Shown here: one piece after another, positions 52,241 to 60,838 of the stretch
How the letters are laid out: every line of letters starts with the position of its first letter
Numbering within the stretch: position 1 is the stretch's first letter
Assembly: GCF_004114535.1 (NCBI RefSeq)
Contig: NZ_LBJC01000033.1
Span: 434,001-498,000, forward strand
Source of the DNA: Bradyrhizobium nanningense
GTDB taxonomy: Bacteria > Pseudomonadota > Alphaproteobacteria > Rhizobiales > Xanthobacteraceae
Direction of reading: 5' to 3'
DNA length: 64,000 nucleotides
The notes under the pieces: generated by a model
What the model was told of the DNA's origin: nothing
What the model saw: the letters and a program-made list of their open reading frames with translations, nothing else
The model's database searches: none
Program-made: the position numbers and the translations under genes

Positions 52241-55117
52241 ATGATCGAGAAAAATTATCAGCCCGCCGATATCGAAGCCCGCATGTCCGTGGTGTGGGAG
52301 GACAGCCTTGCTTTCAAGGCCGGCCGCCCCGACCGCCGCGACGCTGTGCCGTTTACCATCGTGATCCCGCCGCCGAACGTGACGGGCTCGCTGCACATGG
52401 GCCACGCCCTCAACAACACGCTCCAGGACATCCTGTGCCGGTTCGAGCGCATGCGCGGCCGCGACGTGCTGTGGCAGCCCGGCACCGACCATGCCGGCAT
52501 CGCCACCCAGATGGTGGTCGAGCGGCAGCTGATGGAGCGCCAGCAGCCCGGCCGCCGCGAGATGGGCCGCGCGAAATTCCTGGAGCGGGTCTGGCAGTGG
52601 AAAGCCGAGAGCGGCGACACCATTATCAACCAGCTCAAGCGGCTGGGCGCCTCGTGCGACTGGTCGCGCGAGCGCTTCACCATGGACGAGGGCCTGTCGA
52701 AAGCCGTCGTCAAGGTGTTCGTCGAGCTGCACCGCGAGGGGCTGATCTACAAGGACAAGCGGCTGGTGAACTGGGACACCAAGCTGCTCACCGCGATCTC
52801 GGATCTCGAAGTGCAGCAGACCGAGGTCAAGGGCCACCTCTGGTATCTGCGTTACCCGATCGAGGGCAAGACGTTCAGCCCTGAGGATCCCTCGACCTTC
52901 ATCGTCGTCGCCACCACGCGCCCCGAAACCATGCTCGGTGATACCGGCGTGGCCGTGCATCCGGAGGACGAGCGCTACCAGAAGCTGGTCGGCAAAAACG
53001 TGATCCTGCCGCTGGTCGGCCGCAAGATCAAAATCGTCGCCGACGATTATTCCGATCCGGAAAAGGGCTCCGGCGCGGTCAAGGTGACGCCGGCTCACGA
53101 CTTCAACGATTTCGAGGTCGGCAATCGCCACGGCCTGCGCCGCATCAGCGTGATCGACAGGGAAGGGTGTCTCGATCTCGTCGACAACGAGGACTATCTG
53201 CACGAGCTGCCGGAGGGCGCATCGCAATTCGCCGAGGAGTTCCACAAGGTCGACCGCTTCGCCGCGCGCAAGCGGATCGTCGAGCGGCTGGAGAGCTTCG
53301 GCTTCGTCGAGCGGATCGAGCCGCACACCCACATGGTGCCGCACGGCGATCGGTCCGGCACTGTGATCGAGCCGTACCTGACCGATCAATGGTATGTCGA
53401 CGCCAAGACGCTGGCAAAGCCCGCGATCGCGGCGGTGCGCTCGGGCGAAACCTCGTTCGTGCCGAAAAACTGGGAAAAGACCTATTTCGACTGGATGGAG
53501 AACATCCAGCCCTGGTGCATCTCGCGCCAGCTGTGGTGGGGTCACCAGATCCCGGCCTGGTACGGGCCCGACGGCAAGGTGTTCGTCGCCGAGACCGAGG
53601 AGGAGGCGATCAGCCACGCGCTCGGCTATTACGTCGAGCAGGAGGTCATCACGGCCGAGCAGGGCCGCGAAATGGCGCTCGACCGTAACAAGCGCGAAGG
53701 CTTCATCACGCGCGACGAGGACGTGCTCGACACCTGGTTCTCCTCGGCGCTGTGGCCGTTCTCGACGCTCGGCTGGCCCGAAGATGCCCCCGAGGTGCAG
53801 CGCTATTATCCGACCAATGCGCTGGTGACCGGCTTCGACATCATCTTCTTCTGGGTCGCCCGCATGATGATGATGGGCCTTCACTTCATGAAGGAGGTGC
53901 CGTTCTCGACCGTCTACATCCACGCCCTCGTCCGCGACGAGAAGGGCGCCAAGATGTCGAAGTCGAAGGGCAACGTCATCGATCCGCTCAACCTGATCGA
54001 CGAATATGGCGCGGACGCGCTGCGCTTCACGCTGGCGGCGATGGCGGCGCAGGGGCGCGACATCAAGCTCGCCACCAGCCGCGTCGAAGGCTACCGCAAT
54101 TTCGCGACCAAGCTCTGGAATGCGTCGCGCTTTGCGGAAATGAACCACTGCGCCGTGCCCGACGGTTTCGAGCCGGCGAAGGCGAAGGAGACGCTGAACC
54201 GCTGGATCGCGCATGAGAGCGCGCACACCACGCGCGAGGTGACCGAGGCGATCGAGGCCTATCGCTTCAACGATGCGGCAGGCGCAATCTACCGCTTCGT
54301 CTGGAACGTCTATTGCGACTGGTATGTCGAGCTCGCCAAGCCCGTGCTGCTCGGTCCGGACAGCCCCGCCAAGGACGAGACCCGCGCCATGGTCGCCTGG
54401 GCGCGCGACGAGATCCTGAAGCTGCTGCACCCGTTCATGCCCTTCATCACCGAAGAGCTGTGGGAGGTGACGGCCAAGCGCGACGGCCTGCTCGCATTGG
54501 CGCCATGGCCGCTGAAGCGGGCCGAGCCGACGCCCGAGCAGCTTGCGATGCTGGCCGCCACGACAGGGACGACCGATCCGCTCGTCTCGCCGGCCTGGGT
54601 GATGCCGATCTTCGACCACGCCGACTTCACGGACCCTGCGGCCGAGGCCGAGATCGGCTGGGTGATCGACCTGGTCACGCAGATCCGTTCGGTGCGCGCC
54701 GAGATGAACATCCCGCCGGCGACGCTGACGGCGTTGGTGCTTGCCGGCGCCTCGGCCGAGACCAGGGAGCGCGCGCCCCGCTGGACTGACGTCATCAAGC
54801 GCATGGCGCGGCTGTCGGAGATCTCCTTCGCCGACCATGCGCCGGACGGTGCGGTCCAGCTGCTCGTGCGCGGCGAGGTGGCCGCGCTGCCGCTCAAGGG
54901 CGTGATCGACGTGGCCGCCGAGCGCACGCGTCTCGACAAGGAGATCGGCAAGGCCGACGCCGACATCAAGCGCGCGGAGTCCAAGCTGGCGAACGAGAAA
55001 TTCGTCGCCAACGCGGCCGAAGAGGTCGTCGAGGAGGAGCGCGAAAAGCGCGAGGCCGCGCTGGCGCGCAAGGCCAAGCTGCTCGAGGCCTTGGAGCGGC
55101 TGAAGCAGGCGTCGTGA
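52241..55117 (+). CDS. valS: Valyl-tRNA synthetase
   Basis: The product is a 958-aa class I synthetase that charges tRNA-Val. The HIGH motif is HMGH at 52-55 within PPPNVTGSLHMGHALNNT. The CP1 editing domain carries VVATTRPETMLGDT, and KMSKS is at 571-575. The anticodon-binding domain and a C-terminal coiled coil (TRLDKEIGKADADIKRAESK) complete it. The length is normal. It is convergent with the DNA glycosylase gene, with a gap of 5 bp. Confidence 0.98.
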   Translation: MIEKNYQPADIEARMSVVWEDSLAFKAGRPDRRDAVPFTIVIPPPNVTGSLHMGHALNNTLQDILCRFERMRGRDVLWQPGTDHAGIATQMVVERQLMERQQPGRREMGRAKFLERVWQWKAESGDTIINQLKRLGASCDWSRERFTMDEGLSKAVVKVFVELHREGLIYKDKRLVNWDTKLLTAISDLEVQQTEVKGHLWYLRYPIEGKTFSPEDPSTFIVVATTRPETMLGDTGVAVHPEDERYQKLVGKNVILPLVGRKIKIVADDYSDPEKGSGAVKVTPAHDFNDFEVGNRHGLRRISVIDREGCLDLVDNEDYLHELPEGASQFAEEFHKVDRFAARKRIVERLESFGFVERIEPHTHMVPHGDRSGTVIEPYLTDQWYVDAKTLAKPAIAAVRSGETSFVPKNWEKTYFDWMENIQPWCISRQLWWGHQIPAWYGPDGKVFVAETEEEAISHALGYYVEQEVITAEQGREMALDRNKREGFITRDEDVLDTWFSSALWPFSTLGWPEDAPEVQRYYPTNALVTGFDIIFFWVARMMMMGLHFMKEVPFSTVYIHALVRDEKGAKMSKSKGNVIDPLNLIDEYGADALRFTLAAMAAQGRDIKLATSRVEGYRNFATKLWNASRFAEMNHCAVPDGFEPAKAKETLNRWIAHESAHTTREVTEAIEAYRFNDAAGAIYRFVWNVYCDWYVELAKPVLLGPDSPAKDETRAMVAWARDEILKLLHPFMPFITEELWEVTAKRDGLLALAPWPLKRAEPTPEQLAMLAATTGTTDPLVSPAWVMPIFDHADFTDPAAEAEIGWVIDLVTQIRSVRAEMNIPPATLTALVLAGASAETRERAPRWTDVIKRMARLSEISFADHAPDGAVQLLVRGEVAALPLKGVIDVAAERTRLDKEIGKADADIKRAESKLANEKFVANAAEEVVEEEREKREAALARKAKLLEALERLKQAS

Positions 55118-55122
55118 GGACG

Positions 55123-55725
55123 CTACTTCGGAAACGGCTTGCTCAAAAACTTCGAGCCCCTGACGCCATAGCGCCAGGGCAGCTCGACCGCCTTGGTGAT
55201 GCCGATCCGAATGCCGGTTGCGACCTCCAAATCCTCCGTCCGCGCATGCAGTGCGATCGGCGGCCGGTCCAGCGGCAGGGTGTTGTGTGCGATGGTGATC
55301 CCGAGCGCCTCGGTCAACTTGCCGGGGCCCGAGCACAGCGCATGTACGTCCTGGAGATGACGGCGGCGGCGCATGGTGGCGATGCCATGCGTCGGCTCTA
55401 GCGCGCGGATCAGCACGGCGCTGGCCGAGCCTTCCTCCTCGCAGACGAAGTTGATGCACCAGTGGATGCCGTAGGAGCGATAGACATAGGCATAGCCGGG
55501 TGGGCCGAACATCACCTGGTTCCGCGGCGTCGGCCCGTTGTAGGAGTGCGCCGCGGGGTCGGTATGATGATAGGCCTCGACCTCGACGATGATGCCACCG
55601 ATTCCATCGACTAGCATCGTCGCGCCGATCAGCTCGGGCGCGACCTCGTGGACGCTGCGGCCGAAAAAGGCACGCTTCAACGGTTTGCCGAGCCGCGGGA
55701 GTGAGGCCTTCGAGTTTGGAGCCAT
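55123..55725 (-). CDS. DNA-3-methyladenine glycosylase (AAG/MPG family)
   Basis: The product is a 200-aa base-excision repair enzyme that removes alkylated purines. VEVEAYHHTDPAAHSYNGPT contains the catalytic glutamate, and PTPRNQVMFGPPGYAYVY is the intercalating region. GPGKLTEALGI is also typical. The start at ATG 55725 gives the expected length. It runs against valS and is divergent from lipA. Confidence 0.93.
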   Translation of the reverse strand: MAPNSKASLPRLGKPLKRAFFGRSVHEVAPELIGATMLVDGIGGIIVEVEAYHHTDPAAHSYNGPTPRNQVMFGPPGYAYVYRSYGIHWCINFVCEEEGSASAVLIRALEPTHGIATMRRRRHLQDVHALCSGPGKLTEALGITIAHNTLPLDRPPIALHARTEDLEVATGIRIGITKAVELPWRYGVRGSKFLSKPFPK

Positions 55726-55855
55726 TCGAGGTGAGAATCGCCAGAGGACAGAGCAGGATATTGCCCATATCTGCCATGTTCCCTGAAGCGGCGCGAGCCG
55801 GGTTGCGATGCCCCGCCAGACCGACTAGGTAGGACCTGAACAGACCGGACACCCC

Positions 55856-56812
55856 ATGGTCGTAATCGTCGATACCATCTCGAACCCGCTGCGCCCGCGC
55901 CACCCCGAAAAGGTGAACCGGCCCGATTCCGCTTCCCCGCCGAAGCCGGACTGGATCCGCGTGCGCGCACCCAACACCCGCGGTTATGCCGACACCCGCA
56001 ACATCGTGAAGTCCAACGGCCTGCACACGGTGTGCGAGGAAGCGGGCTGCCCGAACATCGGCGAGTGCTGGGACAAAAAGCACGCCACGTTCATGATCAT
56101 GGGTGACACCTGCACCCGCGCCTGCGCCTTCTGCAACGTCAAGACCGGCCTGCCGAATGCGCTGGACGCAGCCGAGCCGCAGAACGTCGCCGAGGCGACC
56201 GCCAAGCTCGGTCTTGCCCATGTCGTCGTCACCTCGGTCGACCGCGATGACCTCGCTGACGGCGGCGCCGAGCATTTTGCCCAGACCATCCGCGCGATCC
56301 GCGCCGCCTGTCCCTCGACCACGATCGAGATCCTGACACCGGACTTCCTGCGCAAGGAGGCGGCGCTCGAGGTCGTCGTTGCCGCCAAGCCCGACGTCTT
56401 CAACCACAATCTCGAGACCGTGCCGTCGCGCTATCTCACGGTGCGGCCCGGCGCGCGCTACTTCCATTCGATCCGGCTGTTGCAGCGGGTCAAGGAGCTC
56501 GATCCCACCATTTTCACCAAGTCCGGCATCATGGTCGGCCTCGGCGAGGAGCGCCACGAGGTGCAGCAGGTGATGGACGATTTGCGCTCTGCCGACGTCG
56601 ATTTCCTGACCATCGGCCAGTATCTGCAGCCGACCCGCAAGCACCACGCCGTGATGCGCTACGTGCCGCCGGACGAGTTTTCGTCTTATGAAAAGGTCGC
56701 CTACACCAAGGGCTTCCTGATGGTGTCGGCGAGCCCGCTCACCCGCTCGTCGCATCATGCCGGAGAGGATTTCGCGAGACTGAAGGCTGCGCGGGCAGCT
56801 CACGCCCGCTGA
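55856..56812 (+). CDS. lipA: Lipoyl synthase
   Basis: The product is a 318-aa radical SAM enzyme that inserts two sulfurs into octanoyl groups on lipoyl domains. The auxiliary cluster is C60-x4-C65-x5-C71, the SAM cluster is C86-x3-C90-x2-C93, and the C-terminal RSSHHAGEDF provides the final serine ligand. It is followed after 6 bp by the COQ10/RatA gene, a frequent pairing in alphaproteobacteria. Confidence 0.98.
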   Translation: MVVIVDTISNPLRPRHPEKVNRPDSASPPKPDWIRVRAPNTRGYADTRNIVKSNGLHTVCEEAGCPNIGECWDKKHATFMIMGDTCTRACAFCNVKTGLPNALDAAEPQNVAEATAKLGLAHVVVTSVDRDDLADGGAEHFAQTIRAIRAACPSTTIEILTPDFLRKEAALEVVVAAKPDVFNHNLETVPSRYLTVRPGARYFHSIRLLQRVKELDPTIFTKSGIMVGLGEERHEVQQVMDDLRSADVDFLTIGQYLQPTRKHHAVMRYVPPDEFSSYEKVAYTKGFLMVSASPLTRSSHHAGEDFARLKAARAAHAR

Positions 56813-56818
56813 CGTATC

Positions 56819-57289
56819 ATGCATCGAGTTTCGAGCAAGCACCGCGTCAACCACAGCGCGTCCGAGATGTTTGATCTGGTCGCCGACGTCGAGCGCTATC
56901 CGGAATTCGTGCCGCTGTGCAGCGCGCTGAAGGTGCGCCAGCGGATGGCGAAGCCCGACGGCACCGAGGTGCTGGTCGCCGACATGACGGTGTCGTTCAA
57001 GCTGGTCAAGGAATCCTTCACCAGCCGCGTGACGCTCGACCGCGCCAATCTGAAAATCTTGGTCGAATATCTGCAAGGTCCGTTCAGCAACCTCGAAAAC
57101 CGCTGGACGTTCGAGCCCAAAGGTGAGGGCGTCTGCGACGTCGGTTTCTTCCTCGCCTACGAGTTCAAGAGCCGCATGCTGGCGATGCTGATGGGCTCGA
57201 TGTTCGACGCCGCCTTCGCGCGGTTCTCGATGGCGTTCGAAAAACGGGCCGACGCGATCTACGGACGGCCGAAGCTGGCGCCGACGTAG
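56819..57289 (+). CDS. COQ10/RatA-type START-domain protein
   Basis: The product is 156 aa. HRVNHSASEMFDLVADVERY and PEFVPLC open the SRPBCC fold, and GPFSNLENRWTFEP and CDVGFFLAYEFKSRML continue it. In mitochondria COQ10 binds ubiquinone and aids respiration. Bacterial homologues are sometimes called RatA toxin, but a ubiquinone role is more likely here. It starts 6 bp after lipA and probably shares its transcript. Confidence 0.88.
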   Translation: MHRVSSKHRVNHSASEMFDLVADVERYPEFVPLCSALKVRQRMAKPDGTEVLVADMTVSFKLVKESFTSRVTLDRANLKILVEYLQGPFSNLENRWTFEPKGEGVCDVGFFLAYEFKSRMLAMLMGSMFDAAFARFSMAFEKRADAIYGRPKLAPT

Positions 57290-57316
57290 CTGTTGCAGGC
57301 ACCGCTCTCTCCACAA

Positions 57317-57642
57317 TCATTGCGAGGAGCTCTTGCGACGAAGCAATCCAGACTGTTTCCGCAGAGCAGTCTGGATTGCTTCGCTTCGCTCGCAATGACG
57401 GGGTGGGAGCAGTGCGTATTCTCTCCTTCTCGTGCCCCGGACGCAGTGCAGCGCCCTTCAGCGCTGCACTGCAGAGCCGGGGCCCAGGTCGCAGAGGAAC
57501 TCGCGGCTTCTGGGTCCCGGCTCTGCGCCGCAACGCCATGCGTTGCTGCTTGTCCGGGACACGGACGGGAAGATTCTGGATTGCTTCGTCGCATCAGCGC
57601 AAAATTGCTTCGCAATTTTGTCGCAAGAGCTCCTCGCAATGA
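57317..57642. repeat. MITE-like element with perfect 23-bp terminal inverted repeats
   Basis: The ends (57317-57339 and 57620-57642) start TCATTGCGAGGAGC and are exact inverted copies. Inside are a 15-bp hairpin AAGCAATCCAGACTG/CAGTCTGGATTGCTT (57341-57381) and a 9-bp hairpin CAAAATTGC/GCAATTTTG near the right end. I recognise the TCATTGCGAGGAGC...GAAGCAATCC pattern as interspersed in Bradyrhizobium and relatives. A second repeat type occupies the middle. No gene is present between 57290 and 57669. Confidence 0.85.
57431..57563. repeat. Second repeat family nested inside the first
   Basis: The ends CGTGCCCCGGAC and GTCCGGGACACG are inverted copies with one mismatch. Inside, GCAGTGCAGCGC and GCGCTGCACTGC form a 12-bp hairpin. 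The unit lies wholly inside the element at 57317-57642, which suggests that it inserted into it. Confidence 0.7.
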
Positions 57643-57669
57643 CGGCGGGGAGGCCGGTGCGCCAGCTAA

Positions 57670-58485
57670 TCAATCCACCGCCTTCACGACATCCGGCGGC
57701 TGCGAGGCATAATACGCAGCGGCTTGCTCGATTTCCTGCGCCGTCATTGCGCGCGCGATGTTGCGCATTTGCTGGCTGATGTCGTTGCGCCGCTCACCGG
57801 AGGCGAAGGCCTGGAGCTGCGCTTTCATATAGGCTTCCGACTGGCCTTCCAGCCATGGGCTGCCAGCCTTGTTGTCGAGGCTGCCATGGCAGGAGCCGCA
57901 GGGCGCAATGCCGCGCATCGGCGCGCCGTAGATGACGATGTTGGGTTTCGGCAGTTGCGGCGTCGGATGATAGGCCGGCAGCCGCGGCAGATAGGCGTAA
58001 TAGTTGGAGAGATCGGCGATCTCCTGGTCGGTCAAATTGGTGGCGAACGGCGTCATCACCGCATTGCTGCGCGCGCCCGAGCGGAAGTCGAGCAGCTCCT
58101 TGTAGATCACGGCCGCATACTGGCCGGCGAGATTGGGCGAGTCCGCGCGGCTCACGCCGGTCGGGCCGTGGCAGATCGCGCAACGCTGCGCCAGCGTCGC
58201 GCCCCGGCCGATCGCCTCCTGGCTCGGGCGCGCTAGCGTGTTCGAGGTGAGCACGACCTCCGACAGGCGCCTGGTCTGCTCCGGCGCCGTCACGCTTGCC
58301 GCGCGCTGCGGCAGGCCGGCGGCGCTGCAGATCGCATCCCAGACATTGGCGAATTGCACCCAGGGCTGCGCGAAGGGCAGCACGATGAATCCGCCAATCG
58401 CGGTCACGATCAGGATCGCGGCGGTGAGGCCGACGCCGATCCTGAAATGGCTGTTATGGAGGGTGAAGAGGTCACGCGTGCTCAT
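57670..58485 (-). CDS. Dihaem cytochrome c, membrane-anchored
   Basis: The product is 271 aa. An N-terminal transmembrane helix lies at about 17-40 (VGLTAAILIVTAIGGFIVLP). Two haem sites follow, C102-AIC-H106 and C196-GSC-H200. The plan of two class I cytochrome domains resembles cytochrome c4. It probably delivers electrons to the oxidase encoded upstream. Its ATG overlaps the subunit I stop (ATGA at 58485). It is the last gene of the minus-strand oxidase operon. An open frame extends further upstream but lies over subunit I. Confidence 0.88.
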   Translation of the reverse strand: MSTRDLFTLHNSHFRIGVGLTAAILIVTAIGGFIVLPFAQPWVQFANVWDAICSAAGLPQRAASVTAPEQTRRLSEVVLTSNTLARPSQEAIGRGATLAQRCAICHGPTGVSRADSPNLAGQYAAVIYKELLDFRSGARSNAVMTPFATNLTDQEIADLSNYYAYLPRLPAYHPTPQLPKPNIVIYGAPMRGIAPCGSCHGSLDNKAGSPWLEGQSEAYMKAQLQAFASGERRNDISQQMRNIARAMTAQEIEQAAAYYASQPPDVVKAVD

Positions 58486-60107
58486 CACTGCGCCCCCACG
58501 TAGACGGCCGGCACCGACGTGCCTTCGCTCAGCGCCAGGTTGAGGATCGGATAGCCGTAATTGGTCAGCGTCAGGCCGATCATCAGCGCCACCCACAGCG
58601 CGTGGGTATTGAGCGCGACCGGCACGGTTATCGGCTGGTGCACGGCCATCGCAAAGCGATAGGGACCGGCCTCGGCCTGAGGCGCACGCATGCCCCGCGC
58701 CAGGATGACGATGAAGATGATGCCCGAGGCCAGCAGGATGAAGCCGCCGATCACCGAGAACGTGACCGAGAGTGCCTGCGGCGCGATGGCGGGATCGCCG
58801 AAGTCGAAATAGGCCATGCGGCGCGGCATGCCTAGAATGCCGACCCAATGCCAGGGGAACGTCGTCACGATCATGCCGATGAACCAGAGCCAGAGCTGGG
58901 TTCGGATCAGGCGGAGATTGGTCAACTCGCGCCCGGTCAGATGCGGCCACAGGTCGTAGGCGATCGCAAAATACATGATCACGATGGCGCCGCCGAAGAT
59001 CAGGTGGAAATGGCCGGTGATCCACTGCGTGTTGTGAATGGAGGTATCAAGCTGGTAGCTCATGTTGATGAGCCCGCCGGCACCGCCGAAGCCGAGCATG
59101 ACGAAGGAGAACGCCAGCGCCAGCATCATCGGATTGTCCCAGGGCAGGGCCCTGATCCAGCCGAACAGGCCGCGCCCACCACGCAGCCGCGCCGCGATCT
59201 CGACCGAGGCGCAGATCGTGAACACGGTCAGCAGCGTCGGCAACGCCACCAGCGCGGTGAAGGCCGAATGGATGAACTTGAAGCCGGCGCCGACTTGCGG
59301 ATCGGCGAAGGTGTGATGCATGCCGATCGGCATCGCCACCACCAGGAACAGGATGAAAGAGATCCGCGCCATGCTGTCGGAATAGACGCGGCCGCCGATC
59401 GCGCGCGGGACGATGGTGTAATAGGCGATGTAGGTCGGCATCAGCCAGAAATAGACGATGGCATGCAGCGTCCAGGAGAAGAACACGCGGGCAAGACCGG
59501 CATCGATCGTGGCTTTCAGGCCTGCCGCGACGGGAATGATCTGCAGCAGCAGCTCCAGCGCGGCGCCGACCGCGGTCCAGGCCCACAGATAGGAGCCCGC
59601 GACATTGGCGAACATCGCGAGCGGCACCGGCTCGCCGGGATGGGCCTTGCGCCAAACGCGCAAGTTAATCGACATCAGCGCGACCCAGATCCACGAGCCG
59701 ACCACGACCAGGACCACGCCGAGGTAGTAGAAGACGTTGCCGATCAGCGGCGGATAGAAGGTGTAGAGCACCGAGGCGCGCCCCAGTGCGACCGGGATCA
59801 CCGCCATGATGCTGCCGGTGACGATCAGCCAGAAGCCGGCCCAGGCCCAGCGCACGCCGACCAGGCGCTGCTCCAGCGCGGATTCGCTGATGGCATAGCC
59901 GAATCCCATCGCGACCAGCGTCGGGAACACGTAGCCCATCACCGTGCCGTGCGCGGTCAGCGAGCGGTAATAGAGCTCGGGATTGGACAGCCAGGTGCCG
60001 ATCGGGCTGCGGATGAATATCTGCCAGGCGCCGAGCGTGAGCGCGATGCCGAACACGGCGAAGGCGAGCCAGAAATGGGCGAGGATGAGCTTCCTATTGG
60101 CCAACAC
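58485..60107 (-). CDS. Cytochrome c oxidase subunit I, B-family (ba3-type)
   Basis: The product is a 540-aa membrane core that reduces oxygen. The low-spin haem ligand H53 is in LTAHGTVMGY. CuB ligands are H215 in WTLHAIVYFWLMPTY and H264-H265 in GMHHTF. Haem ligands H366 and H368 are in TGHFHLI. Y219, four residues after H215, is the expected cross-linked tyrosine of B-family oxidases. The glutamate of A-family enzymes is absent. It overlaps subunit II by 14 bp. Confidence 0.93.
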   Translation of the reverse strand: MLANRKLILAHFWLAFAVFGIALTLGAWQIFIRSPIGTWLSNPELYYRSLTAHGTVMGYVFPTLVAMGFGYAISESALEQRLVGVRWAWAGFWLIVTGSIMAVIPVALGRASVLYTFYPPLIGNVFYYLGVVLVVVGSWIWVALMSINLRVWRKAHPGEPVPLAMFANVAGSYLWAWTAVGAALELLLQIIPVAAGLKATIDAGLARVFFSWTLHAIVYFWLMPTYIAYYTIVPRAIGGRVYSDSMARISFILFLVVAMPIGMHHTFADPQVGAGFKFIHSAFTALVALPTLLTVFTICASVEIAARLRGGRGLFGWIRALPWDNPMMLALAFSFVMLGFGGAGGLINMSYQLDTSIHNTQWITGHFHLIFGGAIVIMYFAIAYDLWPHLTGRELTNLRLIRTQLWLWFIGMIVTTFPWHWVGILGMPRRMAYFDFGDPAIAPQALSVTFSVIGGFILLASGIIFIVILARGMRAPQAEAGPYRFAMAVHQPITVPVALNTHALWVALMIGLTLTNYGYPILNLALSEGTSVPAVYVGAQ

Positions 60108-60657
60108 AGCTCAACCTCCCGCCACCCTTCGCGCGACCTGCGAATTCGGTCTTGTCGATCACCTTGACCTTGCCCCACATGCCCTCGTGGCCGAAGGAGC
60201 AGAACTCCTGGCAGGGCATCAGATAGTCGCCGGTCTGCGCAAAGCGCATCAGCTGCTCGGAGATGTAGCCCGGCACCAGCATGGTGTTGACGTTGGTGCC
60301 CTGGATCAGGATGCCGTGGACGACGTCGGCGCTGGTGGCGCGCAGCGTGATCGGCGTGTCCGCGGGCACCAGGATGCAGGCCGGCGTGAAGGAATATTGC
60401 TGGCCGATCGCGCGCACGGTCACGTTGCCGTTGCTCTCGAGCACGCTGCCAAGATTGCTCTCGACGAATTCGCCGGTCAGATGCAGGCGCGAGGGGTCGG
60501 TGGTCTCGACGCGCGGCTGCGGCATGGTCGCGCGATGGATGCCGGCGAAGGCCGCCAGCAGCGCCATCATCACGATGATGATCACGGCAAGGGTGGCCCA
60601 GCGCCGCTCGACGCGGGCCGCGACCTCGGCGCTGGCGTGGGTGTCTTGTGCGCTCAT
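60094..60657 (-). CDS. Cytochrome c oxidase subunit II (CuA), ba3-type
   Basis: The product is 187 aa. One N-terminal transmembrane helix (TLAVIIIVMMALLAAFAG) precedes a cupredoxin domain with the full CuA set: H114, C149, E151, C153, H157 and M160 (MPCQEFCSFGHEGM). It accepts electrons from cytochrome c. I start at ATG 60657 (MSAQDTHASA), which overlaps the small upstream gene by four bases; a longer frame exists but covers that gene. Confidence 0.93.
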   Translation of the reverse strand: MSAQDTHASAEVAARVERRWATLAVIIIVMMALLAAFAGIHRATMPQPRVETTDPSRLHLTGEFVESNLGSVLESNGNVTVRAIGQQYSFTPACILVPADTPITLRATSADVVHGILIQGTNVNTMLVPGYISEQLMRFAQTGDYLMPCQEFCSFGHEGMWGKVKVIDKTEFAGRAKGGGRLSCVGQ

Positions 60658-60830
60658 TGCAGCGACCCGCGTGGCAGGAACACGAACAGATAGAAGGCGA
60701 GCCACATCGCGACAACGCAGGCCGTGGCGATGCCGGCAAGCACGATCGCGCCGGAGGGGCCTTGCGAAACGACCTCCTCGACGGCCTGGTCGGCGGCGGC
60801 TGGGCTGGTCGGCGGATCGGAATTGATCAT
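60654..60830 (-). CDS. Tiny oxidase-associated membrane protein, 58 aa
   Basis: The product is MINSDPPTSPAAADQAVEEV followed by one transmembrane helix (AIVLAGIATACVVAMWLAFY) and ends FVFLPRGSLQ. The start is ATG 60830 and the stop overlaps the subunit II ATG (ATGA). Size, single helix and position just before subunit II fit subunit IIa of ba3 oxidases or an assembly peptide. It is easily missed because a much longer random frame covers it. Confidence 0.75.
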   Translation of the reverse strand: MINSDPPTSPAAADQAVEEVVSQGPSGAIVLAGIATACVVAMWLAFYLFVFLPRGSLQ

Positions 60831-60838
60831 GTGATGTC

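Noticed and set aside
51602..57316. A 1,904-codon open frame antisense to popZ, valS and lipA, also overlapping the same-strand glycosylase gene
   Set aside because: Same reason: it covers several well-supported genes and shows no coherent domain.
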